64,000 nucleotides of DNA from Paraburkholderia sp. IMGN_8 (GCF_038050405.1 NZ_CP150901.1:3906001-3970000), one strand, 5' to 3'; counted from the stretch's first letter, positions 9,396-18,887 are shown. Program-made: numbers and translations. The notes: generated by a model not told the origin, from the letters alone.

Positions 9396-9722
9396 TCAGT
9401 GATGTACGAACTGGTGGCCCGCATCGTGCGTATAAGTCGGCAGGTAGTCGCTTTCGAGGTTGTGCGTATGCAGATGCGCGCCGCGCATGACTGCTTCGGT
9501 CACGTGACCGATTACTGCGCCGTAACGCAGCACCTTGTCGTCTTTCGCGAGTTCCTGGCGTGCCACCTTATGACCGAGTTCGATCGTTTTGGCGAGCGTC
9601 ACGCGCTCACCTTCGATCTCGACTTGCGTGCCCGCTTCGAGGCGCGCCGCCGCGATCAGGCAGTTATCGGCGGGGCTGAGCAGGATCAAGCGTGGGTCGG
9701 TTTGCAATGGGCGGCTGGTCAA
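9396..9722 (-). CDS. UxaA-family small subunit (SAF domain), L-fuconate dehydratase
   Basis: A 108-residue SAF-domain protein equivalent to the N-terminal domain of UxaA: LILLSPADNCLIAA, then GHKVARQELAKDDKVLRYGAVIGHVTEAVMRGAHLHTHNLES. The HTHNLES tail is typical of the UxaA/GarD N-domain. Start is TTG with GGAG seven bases upstream. In Escherichia coli UxaA the two parts are one polypeptide; here they are separate genes, small first, so an obligate heteromer is expected. Confidence 0.86.
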   Translation of the reverse strand: MTSRPLQTDPRLILLSPADNCLIAAARLEAGTQVEIEGERVTLAKTIELGHKVARQELAKDDKVLRYGAVIGHVTEAVMRGAHLHTHNLESDYLPTYTHDAGHQFVHH

Positions 9723-9747
9723 GTGAGTTCTCCGTCACGCGTGCTCA

Positions 9748-10797
9748 TTAGTTCTGGCCTTCGCCGCTGGCGAGGCGCGCGATCATCAGCGAGCCGAGGA
9801 TGATCGCGCCGTAGATCGCCTGAATCCAGAACGACGGTACTTGCGCGAGCGTCAGCAGGTTCTGCACGACGCCGAGCAGCAGCACGCCGGAGAGCGCGCC
9901 GAGCATCGTGCCCTTGCCGCCGTCGAGCGAAATGCCGCCGATCACCGCCGCCGCGAACACCGTGAAAATCATCCCGTTGCCCTGATTCGCGTTGATCGCG
10001 CCGACATAGCCGGTCACGATCAAGCCGCCGACCGATGCGAGCATGCTGCCGAGCACGAATACGCCCCACGTGATGCGCTCGACACGAATCCCCGCTGCGC
10101 GCGCCGCTTCCGGATTGCCGCCGATCGCGTATAGCGCGCGGCCCAAACGGTGATAGCGCAAGACGAATGCCGCAATCGCGAACGCCGCCGCCGCGAGCCA
10201 GACAGACAACGGCAAGCCGAGCACGATGGTGGTCGCGAGCGAGAAGAACGACGGCGGCATATCGAACAACGTGCCGCCTTTGGTGGCGCCGACCAGCATG
10301 CCGCGTAACACGATCAGCATGGCCAGCGTGACGATGAATGCATTCAGCCGCAAACGCACCACCAGAAATCCGTTGATGAACCCGATCACCGCGCCGACTA
10401 CGACGATGGCGAGCAAGCCCGCCGCCGCCGGCCATTGCATGCCGAAGCCCGCGGACGCCGCCGGCATCACCAGCATCGCGCCGACAGCAGGCGCGATGCC
10501 AACCGTCGATTCGAGCGACAGATCGAACTTGCCGGTCAGCACGATCAGCGATTCAGCGAGCACGACAAGCGCCAATGCCGCCGACGCGCCCAGCACGCTG
10601 ATCAGATTCGCTCGCGTCAGAAAACTCGGGCTGACAAATGCGCCGATCACGAGCAGCAACGCGAGCGCGGGCAACAACGCCAAGTCGCGCAGGCGAGCAA
10701 ATTCGATCCGCGCGCGTTTGCCGCGCGTGGCTGCCACGGCCGGCTGCGCTTGAGCTTGCGTCGTGCCGAATGCGGGGCTGGGCACACTATTCTTCAT
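9748..10797 (-). CDS. ABC sugar importer permease (RbsC-like), predicted L-fucose
   Basis: A 349-residue inner-membrane protein of the BPD_transp_2 family with about ten hydrophobic segments and the cytoplasmic coupling loop GGNPEAARAAGI, as in RbsC/XylH. It forms the channel of a class CUT2 pentose/6-deoxyhexose importer. The ATG at 10797 is preferred (AAGGAG upstream); it overlaps the end of the ATPase gene by 11 bases. Confidence 0.9.
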   Translation of the reverse strand: MKNSVPSPAFGTTQAQAQPAVAATRGKRARIEFARLRDLALLPALALLLVIGAFVSPSFLTRANLISVLGASAALALVVLAESLIVLTGKFDLSLESTVGIAPAVGAMLVMPAASAGFGMQWPAAAGLLAIVVVGAVIGFINGFLVVRLRLNAFIVTLAMLIVLRGMLVGATKGGTLFDMPPSFFSLATTIVLGLPLSVWLAAAAFAIAAFVLRYHRLGRALYAIGGNPEAARAAGIRVERITWGVFVLGSMLASVGGLIVTGYVGAINANQGNGMIFTVFAAAVIGGISLDGGKGTMLGALSGVLLLGVVQNLLTLAQVPSFWIQAIYGAIILGSLMIARLASGEGQN

Positions 10798-12307
10798 GGA
10801 GACTGACTCCTTCAACGGATGCGATCAGATCGTGGTCCTGCCAACCGGCGGGAAATTCGCCCGCGACGCGGCCACGGAACATGACCAGCACACGGTCACA
10901 GGTACGCAGATCGTCGAGTTCGCCGGACACCACCAGCACGGCTTTGCCCTCTTCGCGCACGCGATCCACGACGGACAGCAACGCTTCCTTCGATTTCACG
11001 TCGACACCGGCGGTCGGGTCGATCAGCACGAGCACATTGGGATCGGTGGCGAGCGCGCGGGCCATCACCACTTTCTGCTGATTGCCGCCCGAGAGCCCAG
11101 AGACGATGTGCTCGGGACCTTGCGCGACGATGCCGAGCGCGTCGATCATCTTCTGGCCGAAGGCGTTTTTCTTCGCCGGTGGCGCGATGCCGAATTTGCC
11201 GAGCAGGCGCGCAATGGTCATCGAGGCGTTTTCGGCGACCGATTGCGTCAGCACCAGGCCTTCGTGATGGCGATCCTTCGGCACGCAGCCGATGCCATGT
11301 GCCAATGCCGCGGGTACGTCGCCAGGCGGCAGTGTGGCGCCGTCAACGCGAATTGCGCCGCGTTTCGCCGCACGCAAACCAGCGATCGCTTCCGCCACGC
11401 TGGTGCGGCCGCTACTCGTCGCGCCGGTGAGGCCGACTACTTCGCCGCGCTTCACCGCGAACGACACGTCTTCGTAATCGGAGCCGGCCAGTTCTTCGAC
11501 TTCCAGCGCGATGGCCGTATCGGCAGGCAACGCATCGCGCGCCGCCGCATCGGCGACTGCGAGGCCGCCGCGCTCGCCGGTCATCGCTTCGATCAACCGC
11601 TCGCGCGGCAACGCGGAAACCGGCGCGCTGACGATATGCCGCGCGTCGCGCAGCACCGTCACGGCCTGGCAGATCTCATAGACCTCTTGCAGATGATGCG
11701 AGATGAACAGGAATGTCACGCCCTCGCGCTGCAACTCGCTGATACGGCGGAACAGGCGCTTGATTTCATCGCCGTCGAGTTGCGCGGTCGGCTCGTCGAG
11801 GATGATGAAACGCGCGCCGTATGACAGCGCCCGCGCGATTTCGACCAGTTGCCGCGCTTCCACTGTCAGATCGCCGGCGCGCGCGTCTTCGCGCACGTCG
11901 ATTTTCCAGTGGTCGAGCAAATCGCGAGCGTCGCGGCGCATCGCGTTCCAGTCGATCACGCCGTGCCGCGACGGTTGCCGGTTGATGAACAGATTTTCCG
12001 CCACCGTGAGATCGCGGATGATGGTCGAATGCTGATAGACGCAGGCGACGCGTTCGCGCCACGCATCGCGATCCGCGATCGACGGCGCGGCCGCACCGCT
12101 GAAACGCACCTCGCCGGTATCGGGCTTGCGCAGGCCGGTGAGGATCGACACCAGCGTCGATTTGCCCGCACCGTTGCGCCCGACGAGCGCGTGAGACTCG
12201 CCGGGCATCACGCGGATGCTCACGTCGTTCAGCGCGGCCGTGGAGCCGAAGCGTTTGGTGATCTCAAACGCTTCGACGACCGGCACGGATGGCGTGAGCT
12301 CGCTCAT
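10787..12307 (-). CDS. ABC sugar importer ATPase with two nucleotide-binding domains
   Basis: A 506-residue CUT2-type ATPase with tandem domains. The first has Walker A GRNGAGKST and Walker B FIILDEPTAQLD. The second has the degenerate Walker A GATSSGRTS, the signature LSGGNQQK and the B-site VLVLIDPTAGVD, the usual asymmetry in RbsA/XylG/AraG. It powers sugar import with the permease and binding protein on either side. Its ATG overlaps the binding-protein stop codon as ATGA. Confidence 0.93.
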   Translation of the reverse strand: MSELTPSVPVVEAFEITKRFGSTAALNDVSIRVMPGESHALVGRNGAGKSTLVSILTGLRKPDTGEVRFSGAAAPSIADRDAWRERVACVYQHSTIIRDLTVAENLFINRQPSRHGVIDWNAMRRDARDLLDHWKIDVREDARAGDLTVEARQLVEIARALSYGARFIILDEPTAQLDGDEIKRLFRRISELQREGVTFLFISHHLQEVYEICQAVTVLRDARHIVSAPVSALPRERLIEAMTGERGGLAVADAAARDALPADTAIALEVEELAGSDYEDVSFAVKRGEVVGLTGATSSGRTSVAEAIAGLRAAKRGAIRVDGATLPPGDVPAALAHGIGCVPKDRHHEGLVLTQSVAENASMTIARLLGKFGIAPPAKKNAFGQKMIDALGIVAQGPEHIVSGLSGGNQQKVVMARALATDPNVLVLIDPTAGVDVKSKEALLSVVDRVREEGKAVLVVSGELDDLRTCDRVLVMFRGRVAGEFPAGWQDHDLIASVEGVSLHEE

Positions 12308-13353
12308 TTAACCGTGTTACCCCACAACGCTTTGTCGTCGACATTCGACCTGGTCACGAGCGGAGCGGGCAACTGGTCCTCGAGAATGCCCGGCGCCAAC
12401 TGGATGATGTTGCTGCCGTGATCGGTCGGACCCGGTTTGAAGGTTTGTCCCGCGAGCGCCGCCTTGATATAGAACAGGCCGTACTTCGCATACGAATCGG
12501 CGGGCTGGGAAACGGTCGCGTCGATATCGCCGCGGCGGATTGCGTCGAACTCCTGCGGAATACCATCGTTGCTGACGATCACGACGTGCTTCGCGTCGCC
12601 GGTGGGAAACAGCATCTGCTTGCGGCGCAGCGTTTGCAGCGTCGGCGACAGATAGACACCGCCCGCCTGCATATAAATACCCTTCACATCAGGGTTCGCG
12701 GTCAGCAGACTATCGAGCGCGGTGGCCGCCACGTCGCCCTTCCAGCTCGCCGGAATCTCCAGCAGCGACAAACCCGGATAGCCCTTCAAACAGGACCGGA
12801 ACGCTTCAGACCGGTCGCGCCCGTTCACCGATGCCAGATCGCCCATGATCTGCACGACCTTGCCCGACTTCACATGCTCGCCGATGTACTTGCACGCCTT
12901 CTCGCCATACGCGCGATTGTCGGCGCGCACCACCATCGCGACTTTGCCTTGCGTCGGCGCGACGTCGACGGCGACAACCGGCACGTTCTTCGCCGCCGCC
13001 GCATCGAGCGCGCGGCTGATCGCCGCCGAATCCAGCGGCCCGACCACGATGCCCCTGGCGCCGAGATTCAGCAGATTGTTCATGTCGGTGATCTGCTGGG
13101 CAGGATCGCCGTTGGAATTGACTGGCGCGAGGATATCGATGCCCATGTCCTTCGCGACCTTGGGCAGATAGTTGTTGTACGACTGCCAGAACGGCGACGT
13201 GATGAGCGGCAGATCGAGGCCGATCTTGCCGGCCTCGGTGGCTTGCGCGGTGCCGGTTACAGCGAGGCCGGCAACGCAAGCTGCCGCTGCTGCGGCAAAT
13301 AGTGAATTCCTGAAAAAACGGCGAGCCGCGAACGGCTCTTTTGCGAACGACAT
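12304..13353 (-). CDS. periplasmic sugar-binding protein, predicted L-fucose
   Basis: A 349-residue class I periplasmic binding protein. An N-terminal signal peptide (RRFFRNSLFAAAAAACVAG...AQA) precedes a RbsB-like fold with KIGLDLPLITSPFWQSYNNYLPKVAKDMG and the hinge-region motif GPLDSAAISRALDAAAAKNVPVVAVD. It captures the sugar in the periplasm for the ABC importer. The ATG at 13353 follows AGGAGA at ideal spacing. As first gene of the operon it defines the promoter region shared with the divergent IclR gene. Confidence 0.9.
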   Translation of the reverse strand: MSFAKEPFAARRFFRNSLFAAAAAACVAGLAVTGTAQATEAGKIGLDLPLITSPFWQSYNNYLPKVAKDMGIDILAPVNSNGDPAQQITDMNNLLNLGARGIVVGPLDSAAISRALDAAAAKNVPVVAVDVAPTQGKVAMVVRADNRAYGEKACKYIGEHVKSGKVVQIMGDLASVNGRDRSEAFRSCLKGYPGLSLLEIPASWKGDVAATALDSLLTANPDVKGIYMQAGGVYLSPTLQTLRRKQMLFPTGDAKHVVIVSNDGIPQEFDAIRRGDIDATVSQPADSYAKYGLFYIKAALAGQTFKPGPTDHGSNIIQLAPGILEDQLPAPLVTRSNVDDKALWGNTVK

Positions 13354-13451
13354 CGTTGTCTCCTGATATGCGTTGTTGAACTGCGTGATCCGGCCATGTT
13401 GGATGGCAGGCACTTCGTCCTGCGCTTTCTTATCGTATTGGCGTGCGCTCA

Positions 13452-13483
13452 TTCACCAATGAACGTATTATTCATATACGAAT
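13452..13483. promoter_or_regulatory. two candidate IclR operator dyads
   Basis: Two related dyads lie 19 bp centre to centre: TTCACCAATGAA (13452-13463) and ATTCATATACGAAT (13470-13483), both of the form TTCA-N-GAA. They sit about 100-130 bases upstream of the sugar-binding-protein gene and about 135 upstream of the IclR gene, as expected for a shared operator. Binding is inferred. Confidence 0.5.
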
Positions 13484-13617
13484 TTTTCGAAGTCAAGGAC
13501 TATGCACTGTACCAACTGTCCGTGTTTTCCCTGGCCGGGCACAGCCCCGCATGGAATTCACCACGCACTACACTCATGCGCCAGATAATGAGAACTGCAC
13601 ACGGAACGACACCCAAG

Positions 13618-14403
13618 ATGGATGCGGAAGACAAAGACGACGACCGTTACCGCGCGCCCGCGCTCGACAAAGGCCTCGATATCCTCGAACTGCTCGCCGA
13701 GCAGAAAGAGGGACTGACGCGCGCCGAAATCACCAAGCTGCTGGGACGCAACGCGAGCGAGATGTACCGGATGCTGGAGCGACTGGTCGCGCGGCAGTAC
13801 GTCGTGCGTTCGGCGGCGGGCGACCGTTATTCGCTGAGTCTGAAGCTGTACGCGCTCGCGCATCGGCATCCGCCGATGAACCGGCTGATTTCCGAAGCGT
13901 TACCGCTGATGCAGCGCTTTGCCGATAGCGCCGAGCAATCGTGTCACCTCGTGGTGTACGACCGCGGCAATCTGCTCGTGATCGCCCAGGTGGATGGACC
14001 GGGCACGTGGGGTATTTCGGTGCGGCTCGGGGCGCGTGTCGGTCTGATCGATACGGGTTCGGGGCGGGTGATGCTGGCATTCCAAAGCCCGGAGCAGCGC
14101 GAGCAGATGCTGGCCGAACACACCAAGGTGAAAGGCGAAGTCACGATCAATCGCGATGCGCTGGAACAGGCGTGTGAACAAACTCGCGCGGCAGGATTCT
14201 CGCAGAAGGACAGCCAGCAGACTGTTGGCGTGACGGACGTCACCTTCCCGATCCAAGGGCCCTCGGGCCAGGCGATTGCGGCGCTTACGTGCCCGTACTT
14301 GCGACGCATCGACGAATATGTTGCGCCGACTTTGGAGGCCGCTACAGCGCTGCTGCGCGAGACGGTGCAGGCGTTGTCGATGTTTCGGGAGAGTGGCGTC
14401 TAG
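13618..14403 (+). CDS. IclR-family regulator of the L-fucose operon
   Basis: A 261-residue IclR-type protein: N-terminal winged helix (LTRAEITKLLGRNASEMYRMLERLV) preceded by the family motif ALDKGLDILELLAEQ, and a C-terminal GAF-like effector domain with SVRLGARVGLIDTGSGRVMLAF and VTFPIQGPSGQAIAALTCPYL. It is divergent from the operon and likely represses or activates it in response to a pathway intermediate. In-frame ATG codons at 13576 and 13588 are alternatives; 13618 gives the usual length for the family. Confidence 0.87.
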   Translation: MDAEDKDDDRYRAPALDKGLDILELLAEQKEGLTRAEITKLLGRNASEMYRMLERLVARQYVVRSAAGDRYSLSLKLYALAHRHPPMNRLISEALPLMQRFADSAEQSCHLVVYDRGNLLVIAQVDGPGTWGISVRLGARVGLIDTGSGRVMLAFQSPEQREQMLAEHTKVKGEVTINRDALEQACEQTRAAGFSQKDSQQTVGVTDVTFPIQGPSGQAIAALTCPYLRRIDEYVAPTLEAATALLRETVQALSMFRESGV

Positions 14404-14535
14404 CGTGGCGTCGACAGAGAGCGAATGTGTGCAGCAGGCCGCTGCACAATCAACCCCATCCGCACATGGTTTAGAATGGCGACCCCCTCAAAAATCACGC
14501 CGCATGGGTCCCCTCATGCGCGCCCTCGATAAGCA

Positions 14536-15081
14536 ATGGCGAAACTTCTGACCGATTCCGAATTCCAGCGTTTTTCCGAACTCCAGCAGAAGCAATCGAG
14601 CTTCACGATCACGCCCGAAGAAGCCGACGAACTGCGCGACATCGTCGCTCATGCGCAGAAGCGCCGCGACGACCGCGCCGCGGCGATGCAAAGCATCGAG
14701 ACTTTTATTCAGCAATTCGACATCAGCCCGGACGAACTGTTTTCGCCCGAGCAGATCGGCGACGCCGCACGCACCTACGGCCTGATTCCCGCGGCGAAGA
14801 AAGAGCGCGTGCTGCCGCCGTCGTTCACGTTCAACGGCAAGCCGTATCAATGGACGACGCGCGCGCTGCCGGACGACATTCGCGTGCCGCTGTTCGATGC
14901 GTTCAAGGCGGGTGAATCGGTGAAGACGTTCATTGCGACGCCGAAGGACGCGAACCGTTGTGCGGCGACGATTGCGCGCCTCGAGCGCGAGACCGGCGCG
15001 GTCTACGCTGAAGCATGGCTGGAAGAACTGGCCGTGACGCGCACGCAAGTCGACGAAGCCGCGGCCAAGCTGCCGGCTTGA
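14536..15081 (+). CDS. conserved hypothetical protein
   Basis: A 181-residue soluble protein starting MAKLLTDSEFQRFSELQQKQ, with a charged helical N-terminal half (possible short coiled coil, residues 1-60), a middle segment PDELFSPEQIGDAARTYG and a C-terminal half containing FNGKPYQWTTRALPDDIR. No signal peptide or membrane segment. The segment around residues 60-75 recalls the linker of some H-NS-like proteins but the DNA-binding core is absent. I do not recognise the family; codon use is native and the frame is convincing. Confidence 0.75.
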   Translation: MAKLLTDSEFQRFSELQQKQSSFTITPEEADELRDIVAHAQKRRDDRAAAMQSIETFIQQFDISPDELFSPEQIGDAARTYGLIPAAKKERVLPPSFTFNGKPYQWTTRALPDDIRVPLFDAFKAGESVKTFIATPKDANRCAATIARLERETGAVYAEAWLEELAVTRTQVDEAAAKLPA

Positions 15082-15161
15082 GGCCATAAACGTCTTTTGT
15101 TTTTCGATCACCGCCTCAGCCGTCTGATCGGCGCGGGCGGTGATGATGTGCCCCCCTCCAG

Positions 15162-17615
15162 TCAATTCTTGCTGCGCGCCGCCTCTGCGCTTTCCTGGGC
15201 GGTTTCATCCAACGCCATCCTGAAGCCGACCACGCCCGGATCTTCCGTCTGCGTCATGGTGAACCCGCTGGATTTGGCCAGCGCGATCATCGGACCGTTT
15301 TCGCGCAACGCCTCGCCGACCAGCCAATGCGTGCCGCGCGCCCGCGCATACGCGATGATCTTCTCCACCAGCAAGCGTCCTAACTGCCGCCCTTTCTGAT
15401 CCGAGCGTACCGCGACGGCGAATTCGGCCGTTTCGTTATCGGGATCGGCCACCGCCCGCACCACGCCCAGCGTCCGCGTGAAACCCTCCTCGCTTGCCAC
15501 CGTCGCGATCAGCGCCATTTCGCGGTCGTAGTCGATCTGCGTCATCCGCGCGAGCTGCGAGTGGTCGAAGCTGCCGACCGCGCCGAAGAACCGCAGGCGT
15601 AAATCTTCGGGCGTCATCGCTTCGACGAAATCGTGATGCGCGGCTTCGTCTTCCGGCCGGATCGGCCGCACCGTGATGCGCAGGCCGTGCCAGTCGAGCG
15701 TTTCCTCGAAGCGGCGCGGATAAGGCACGATCGCGAGCCGGCTGCGCGTCGATGCGATGCTCAGGGTCGGCTCGACTACCACCACGTGATCGCTGAACAC
15801 CCGCAGCGTCAGCGTGAGGCCGACGATCTCCTTGACGTCGCACACCGCCTGCGACAACGCCGTCAATGCAGCCAATGCCGGCTCTGGCTCGACCAGACGC
15901 GCATAACGCGAACGCGTGACGATGTCGCGCGCGAGCATCGGATTGAGCGGCGGCAAACCGTAGACCCGCAACGGCTCGGATACGCCATCCGCCGACGGTG
16001 CGATGAAGCGAAAAACAGGGCCGAAGTTGTCGTCGTCGTGAAGCTCGACGGCGAGGTCGACCACCGGTTTTTTAGCCCGCGTGGCGGCCTGGTCCGCGCA
16101 GGGATCAACTGGCTGTTCCACGCGCTCTTCCGCCTGTCCCACCGCGTGCTGCTCGACACGCAGTCCGAAGCGCTCGAGCAGTCGCGCCGCCGCTTCCCCG
16201 GTTAGTTGGTGCTCACCTGCCCCGATTGCGGCACGCGCCTGCGCCTGAGCCGCGTCGATCGCTTCGGGAATCTCCGCCGGCAATCCTTCCGGCGTTTGCA
16301 TCAGCAATTCGCGGCCCAACCGGTAATCGACCAACCGCGCGAAAGCACGCGCGAGCCGCTGCGGCGTCGTATGAACCGGAATGCCTTGCGCATGCAGCGC
16401 GTCGCGCGTGGCCGCATCCACGCCGCCGAAAAAACACGCAAGCAAACCGCGATAGGCGAAGCGCTGATTGGCGATCAACGCCTGCGCGACCTCGCCGACC
16501 GGCGCGCCATGCGTCGACGCGTGAACCACGAACGCCGTGCCCGTGCTGCGATGCTCGGCAAGTAGCTTCAGCGCGGTGCCGAAATGCTCGGGACGGGCGT
16601 CGTCGCCGAGTTGCAGCGGGTTGCCCGCCACCGCGTATGGCAGTGCTTCAGTGAGCGCCGCGTCGGCTTCGGCGGGCCACGGCGCGAGCGTGTCGCCGGC
16701 TGCCACAAAAGCGTCGCAGGCGAGCGTGGCGAGGCCTCGGTCGCTGGTGATCAACGTCGCCGTTGCGCCCGCCGCGACGCGGCCCACACCGAGGGTTTCG
16801 ATTTCGTCGAGCAGATCGTCGAGCGCATCCACGCGCACCATACCTGCGCGACGGAATGCGGCGGTGTACAGCGCGTCGGCGGGATCGGCGCGGCCCGAGC
16901 GCAACGCCAGCACCGGCTTGTTGCGCGCCGCCGCGCGTGCCGCCGACATGAACTTGCGCGCCGCGCGCACCGTATCCAGTTCGAGCAGGATGGCGCGCGT
17001 GCCGGAATCGCTCGCCAGGTAATCGAGCACGTCGCCGGCATCCACGTCCGCCTCGCCGCCCAGCGCGACCGCGTGCGAAAACCCCAGTCCGCGCGCGTGC
17101 GCCCAGCCGAGCACGGCGTTGGTCAGCGCATTCGACTGCGAGACCCACGCGACGCCGCCCCCCTTCACCGTGCACGACGGTGCGCCGAAATGCGCGCGCA
17201 GCGCCGGCGACACCACGCCCAGACTGCCAGGCCCGACGATACGCAGCAGATGCGGCCGCGCCGCCGACAGCGCGTGCCGCAACGCGAGCCGGTCGTCATC
17301 GGTTCGCACTTCGCCGACGATGATCGCCGCGCGCGTGCCCAAACCGCCAAGCCGATGGATGATGCCAGGCCAGGTATCAGGCGGCGTGCAGATCAGCGCG
17401 ACGGTAGGCGCGTGCGGCAGATCGCCGGCATCGCCGATCACCGCGCGGCCGCCGAGCGTGTCGTATTTCGGATTGACCGGCCAGATGGGACCGCCGAAGC
17501 CGCCTTCCAGCACGCGCGCCCACACCATCGCGCCGGTACTGCCCGGCCGCTCGGAAGCGCCGATCACGGCGACGGATTCGGGTCGGAACAAAGCGTCGAG
17601 GTTACGAACGGTCAC
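15162..17615 (-). CDS. Pat/PatZ-type protein lysine acetyltransferase (acyl-CoA synthetase-like + GNAT)
   Basis: An 817-residue fusion. The N-terminal CoA-binding Rossmann domain (ALFRPESVAVIGASERPGS) and ligase domain resemble ADP-forming acetyl-CoA synthetase. A reduced ATP-grasp-like region follows (about 470-620). The last 170 residues are a GNAT acetyltransferase with RPIRPEDEAAHHDFVEAMTPEDLRLRFF and the acetyl-CoA loop VRSDQKGRQLGRLLVEK. In Salmonella Pat and E. coli PatZ this architecture acetylates and silences acyl-CoA synthetases, with the synthetase-like part regulatory. It begins at GTG with GGAG six bases upstream. It is monocistronic; the target is not encoded nearby. Confidence 0.9.
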   Translation of the reverse strand: MTVRNLDALFRPESVAVIGASERPGSTGAMVWARVLEGGFGGPIWPVNPKYDTLGGRAVIGDAGDLPHAPTVALICTPPDTWPGIIHRLGGLGTRAAIIVGEVRTDDDRLALRHALSAARPHLLRIVGPGSLGVVSPALRAHFGAPSCTVKGGGVAWVSQSNALTNAVLGWAHARGLGFSHAVALGGEADVDAGDVLDYLASDSGTRAILLELDTVRAARKFMSAARAAARNKPVLALRSGRADPADALYTAAFRRAGMVRVDALDDLLDEIETLGVGRVAAGATATLITSDRGLATLACDAFVAAGDTLAPWPAEADAALTEALPYAVAGNPLQLGDDARPEHFGTALKLLAEHRSTGTAFVVHASTHGAPVGEVAQALIANQRFAYRGLLACFFGGVDAATRDALHAQGIPVHTTPQRLARAFARLVDYRLGRELLMQTPEGLPAEIPEAIDAAQAQARAAIGAGEHQLTGEAAARLLERFGLRVEQHAVGQAEERVEQPVDPCADQAATRAKKPVVDLAVELHDDDNFGPVFRFIAPSADGVSEPLRVYGLPPLNPMLARDIVTRSRYARLVEPEPALAALTALSQAVCDVKEIVGLTLTLRVFSDHVVVVEPTLSIASTRSRLAIVPYPRRFEETLDWHGLRITVRPIRPEDEAAHHDFVEAMTPEDLRLRFFGAVGSFDHSQLARMTQIDYDREMALIATVASEEGFTRTLGVVRAVADPDNETAEFAVAVRSDQKGRQLGRLLVEKIIAYARARGTHWLVGEALRENGPMIALAKSSGFTMTQTEDPGVVGFRMALDETAQESAEAARSKN

Positions 17616-17975
17616 GGGCGCTCCGCAGATTGAAAAGGGCGCGCCGGCGGCGAGGCGCGTGTCTTCGTCAGGATAGGCGAAGTCGCGGGCTTGCGCGGTG
17701 CTTCTGAATGGGTGGCGCGATATGCACGAAATTCCGCTTGATCCGAGCCAACGTGCATCGGAATTTTTTTAGCGCACTTAAGCAAAATATCGAGCCGAAA
17801 TGCGACAATTAACATGCTGCACGGCGCCTTTGCTCTAGAAGCGCCGGCTGATCATTGCCTGCGTGGCGCGTCGGAGACAACGCGCAGCCAGCGACGCAGC
17901 ACGAACATAAATTCTGCGGTACTGGCACGACACCTACGGCCTGCACCGGATGATCAAAGAGACAGAAGGTGATTT
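17616..17975. other. divergent intergenic region with an interleaved double dyad
   Basis: No gene is evident between the Pat-type and LysR genes. At 17722-17770 two inverted repeats interleave: ATGCACG (17722-17728) with CGTGCAT (17752-17758), and AAATTCCG (17729-17736) with CGGAATTT (17759-17766), followed by a run of T. The order A-B-A'-B' means both stems cannot form fully at once. The second stem plus T run looks like a terminator on the + strand, where no upstream gene exists. It could instead be two overlapping protein sites controlling either gene. Confidence 0.5.
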
Positions 17976-18845
17976 ATGCGGCGCTTGCCATCGCTGATCG
18001 CGTTGCGCTTCTTCGAAGAGACAGCCCGCCATATGAGCTTCAATCGCGCTGCGATCGCGCTGTGCGTGACGCAAGGCGCGGTGAGCCGGCAGATCAAGCT
18101 GCTCGAGGAATCGCTCGGCGCGAAACTGTTCGAGCGCGATCACAAGGGTATCCGTTTGACGCCGGCCGGTGTGCAATTCCTGCCCTGTCTATCGGACGCT
18201 TTCGACACGATCGAACGCGGCTTCCGTCAGATCACCGCGGCCAAAGGCCGGCGGCGTCTCGTCGTCGCGGTGCCGCCGACCTTTGCGACACAGTGGTTCT
18301 CACCGCGGCTCGGTTCGCTGGGCGACGAGTTGCCCGATGTCGAACTGTCCGTTCGCACCTCGCCCACGGAAGACTGTCACTGCAATATCCGCTTCGGCCG
18401 CGACGCGCTGGCGGGTGCGCATTCCGAATTGCTGATGACCGAGCGCCACGTACTGGTCGGCGCACCACGTTTGCTCAGTGAATCACTCGACATGCTGCTC
18501 GAGCATATGCCCGCGCTGCACGTGCTGCATAACGATGCCCGCCTGGACCTGTGGCCGAACTGGCTGGCGAAGGCGGACCTGCCCGCACGCTATGCGGAAA
18601 ACGGTATCGAGTTTTCTACACTGGAGCAGGCGATTCGCGCGGCGCGCAAAGGCGCTGGGCTGGCGGTGGTCGATCGGAACATGATCGTCGAGGAACTGGC
18701 TGATGGGAGTCTGGCGCAGTTCTCGGAGATCGAAGTGACCGGGCCGTTCGGTTACTGGCTCGACATCCCGCAGCAGCACGCGGCGCTTGAGCATGTGCAA
18801 GCGTTTGCCAGCTGGATGCGGGAAGAGGTTTTGAAGATGGAGTGA
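17976..18845 (+). CDS. LysR-family transcriptional regulator (GcvA/AmpR-like)
   Basis: A 289-residue LysR protein. The winged helix is MRRLPSLIALRFFEETARHMSFNRAAIALCVTQGAVSRQIKLLEESLG; the FERDHKGIRLTPAG tail and the R-L-P-S-L start place it in the GcvA/AmpR branch. The effector domain is the usual two-lobed fold. AAGGTG stands before the ATG. Its neighbours are the divergent Pat-type gene and convergent prfC; regulon unknown. Confidence 0.88.
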   Translation: MRRLPSLIALRFFEETARHMSFNRAAIALCVTQGAVSRQIKLLEESLGAKLFERDHKGIRLTPAGVQFLPCLSDAFDTIERGFRQITAAKGRRRLVVAVPPTFATQWFSPRLGSLGDELPDVELSVRTSPTEDCHCNIRFGRDALAGAHSELLMTERHVLVGAPRLLSESLDMLLEHMPALHVLHNDARLDLWPNWLAKADLPARYAENGIEFSTLEQAIRAARKGAGLAVVDRNMIVEELADGSLAQFSEIEVTGPFGYWLDIPQQHAALEHVQAFASWMREEVLKME

Positions 18846-18887
18846 GGTGGTGCACTGCACTGCGCGGCGAGCAGCAAAGCAGGGACG

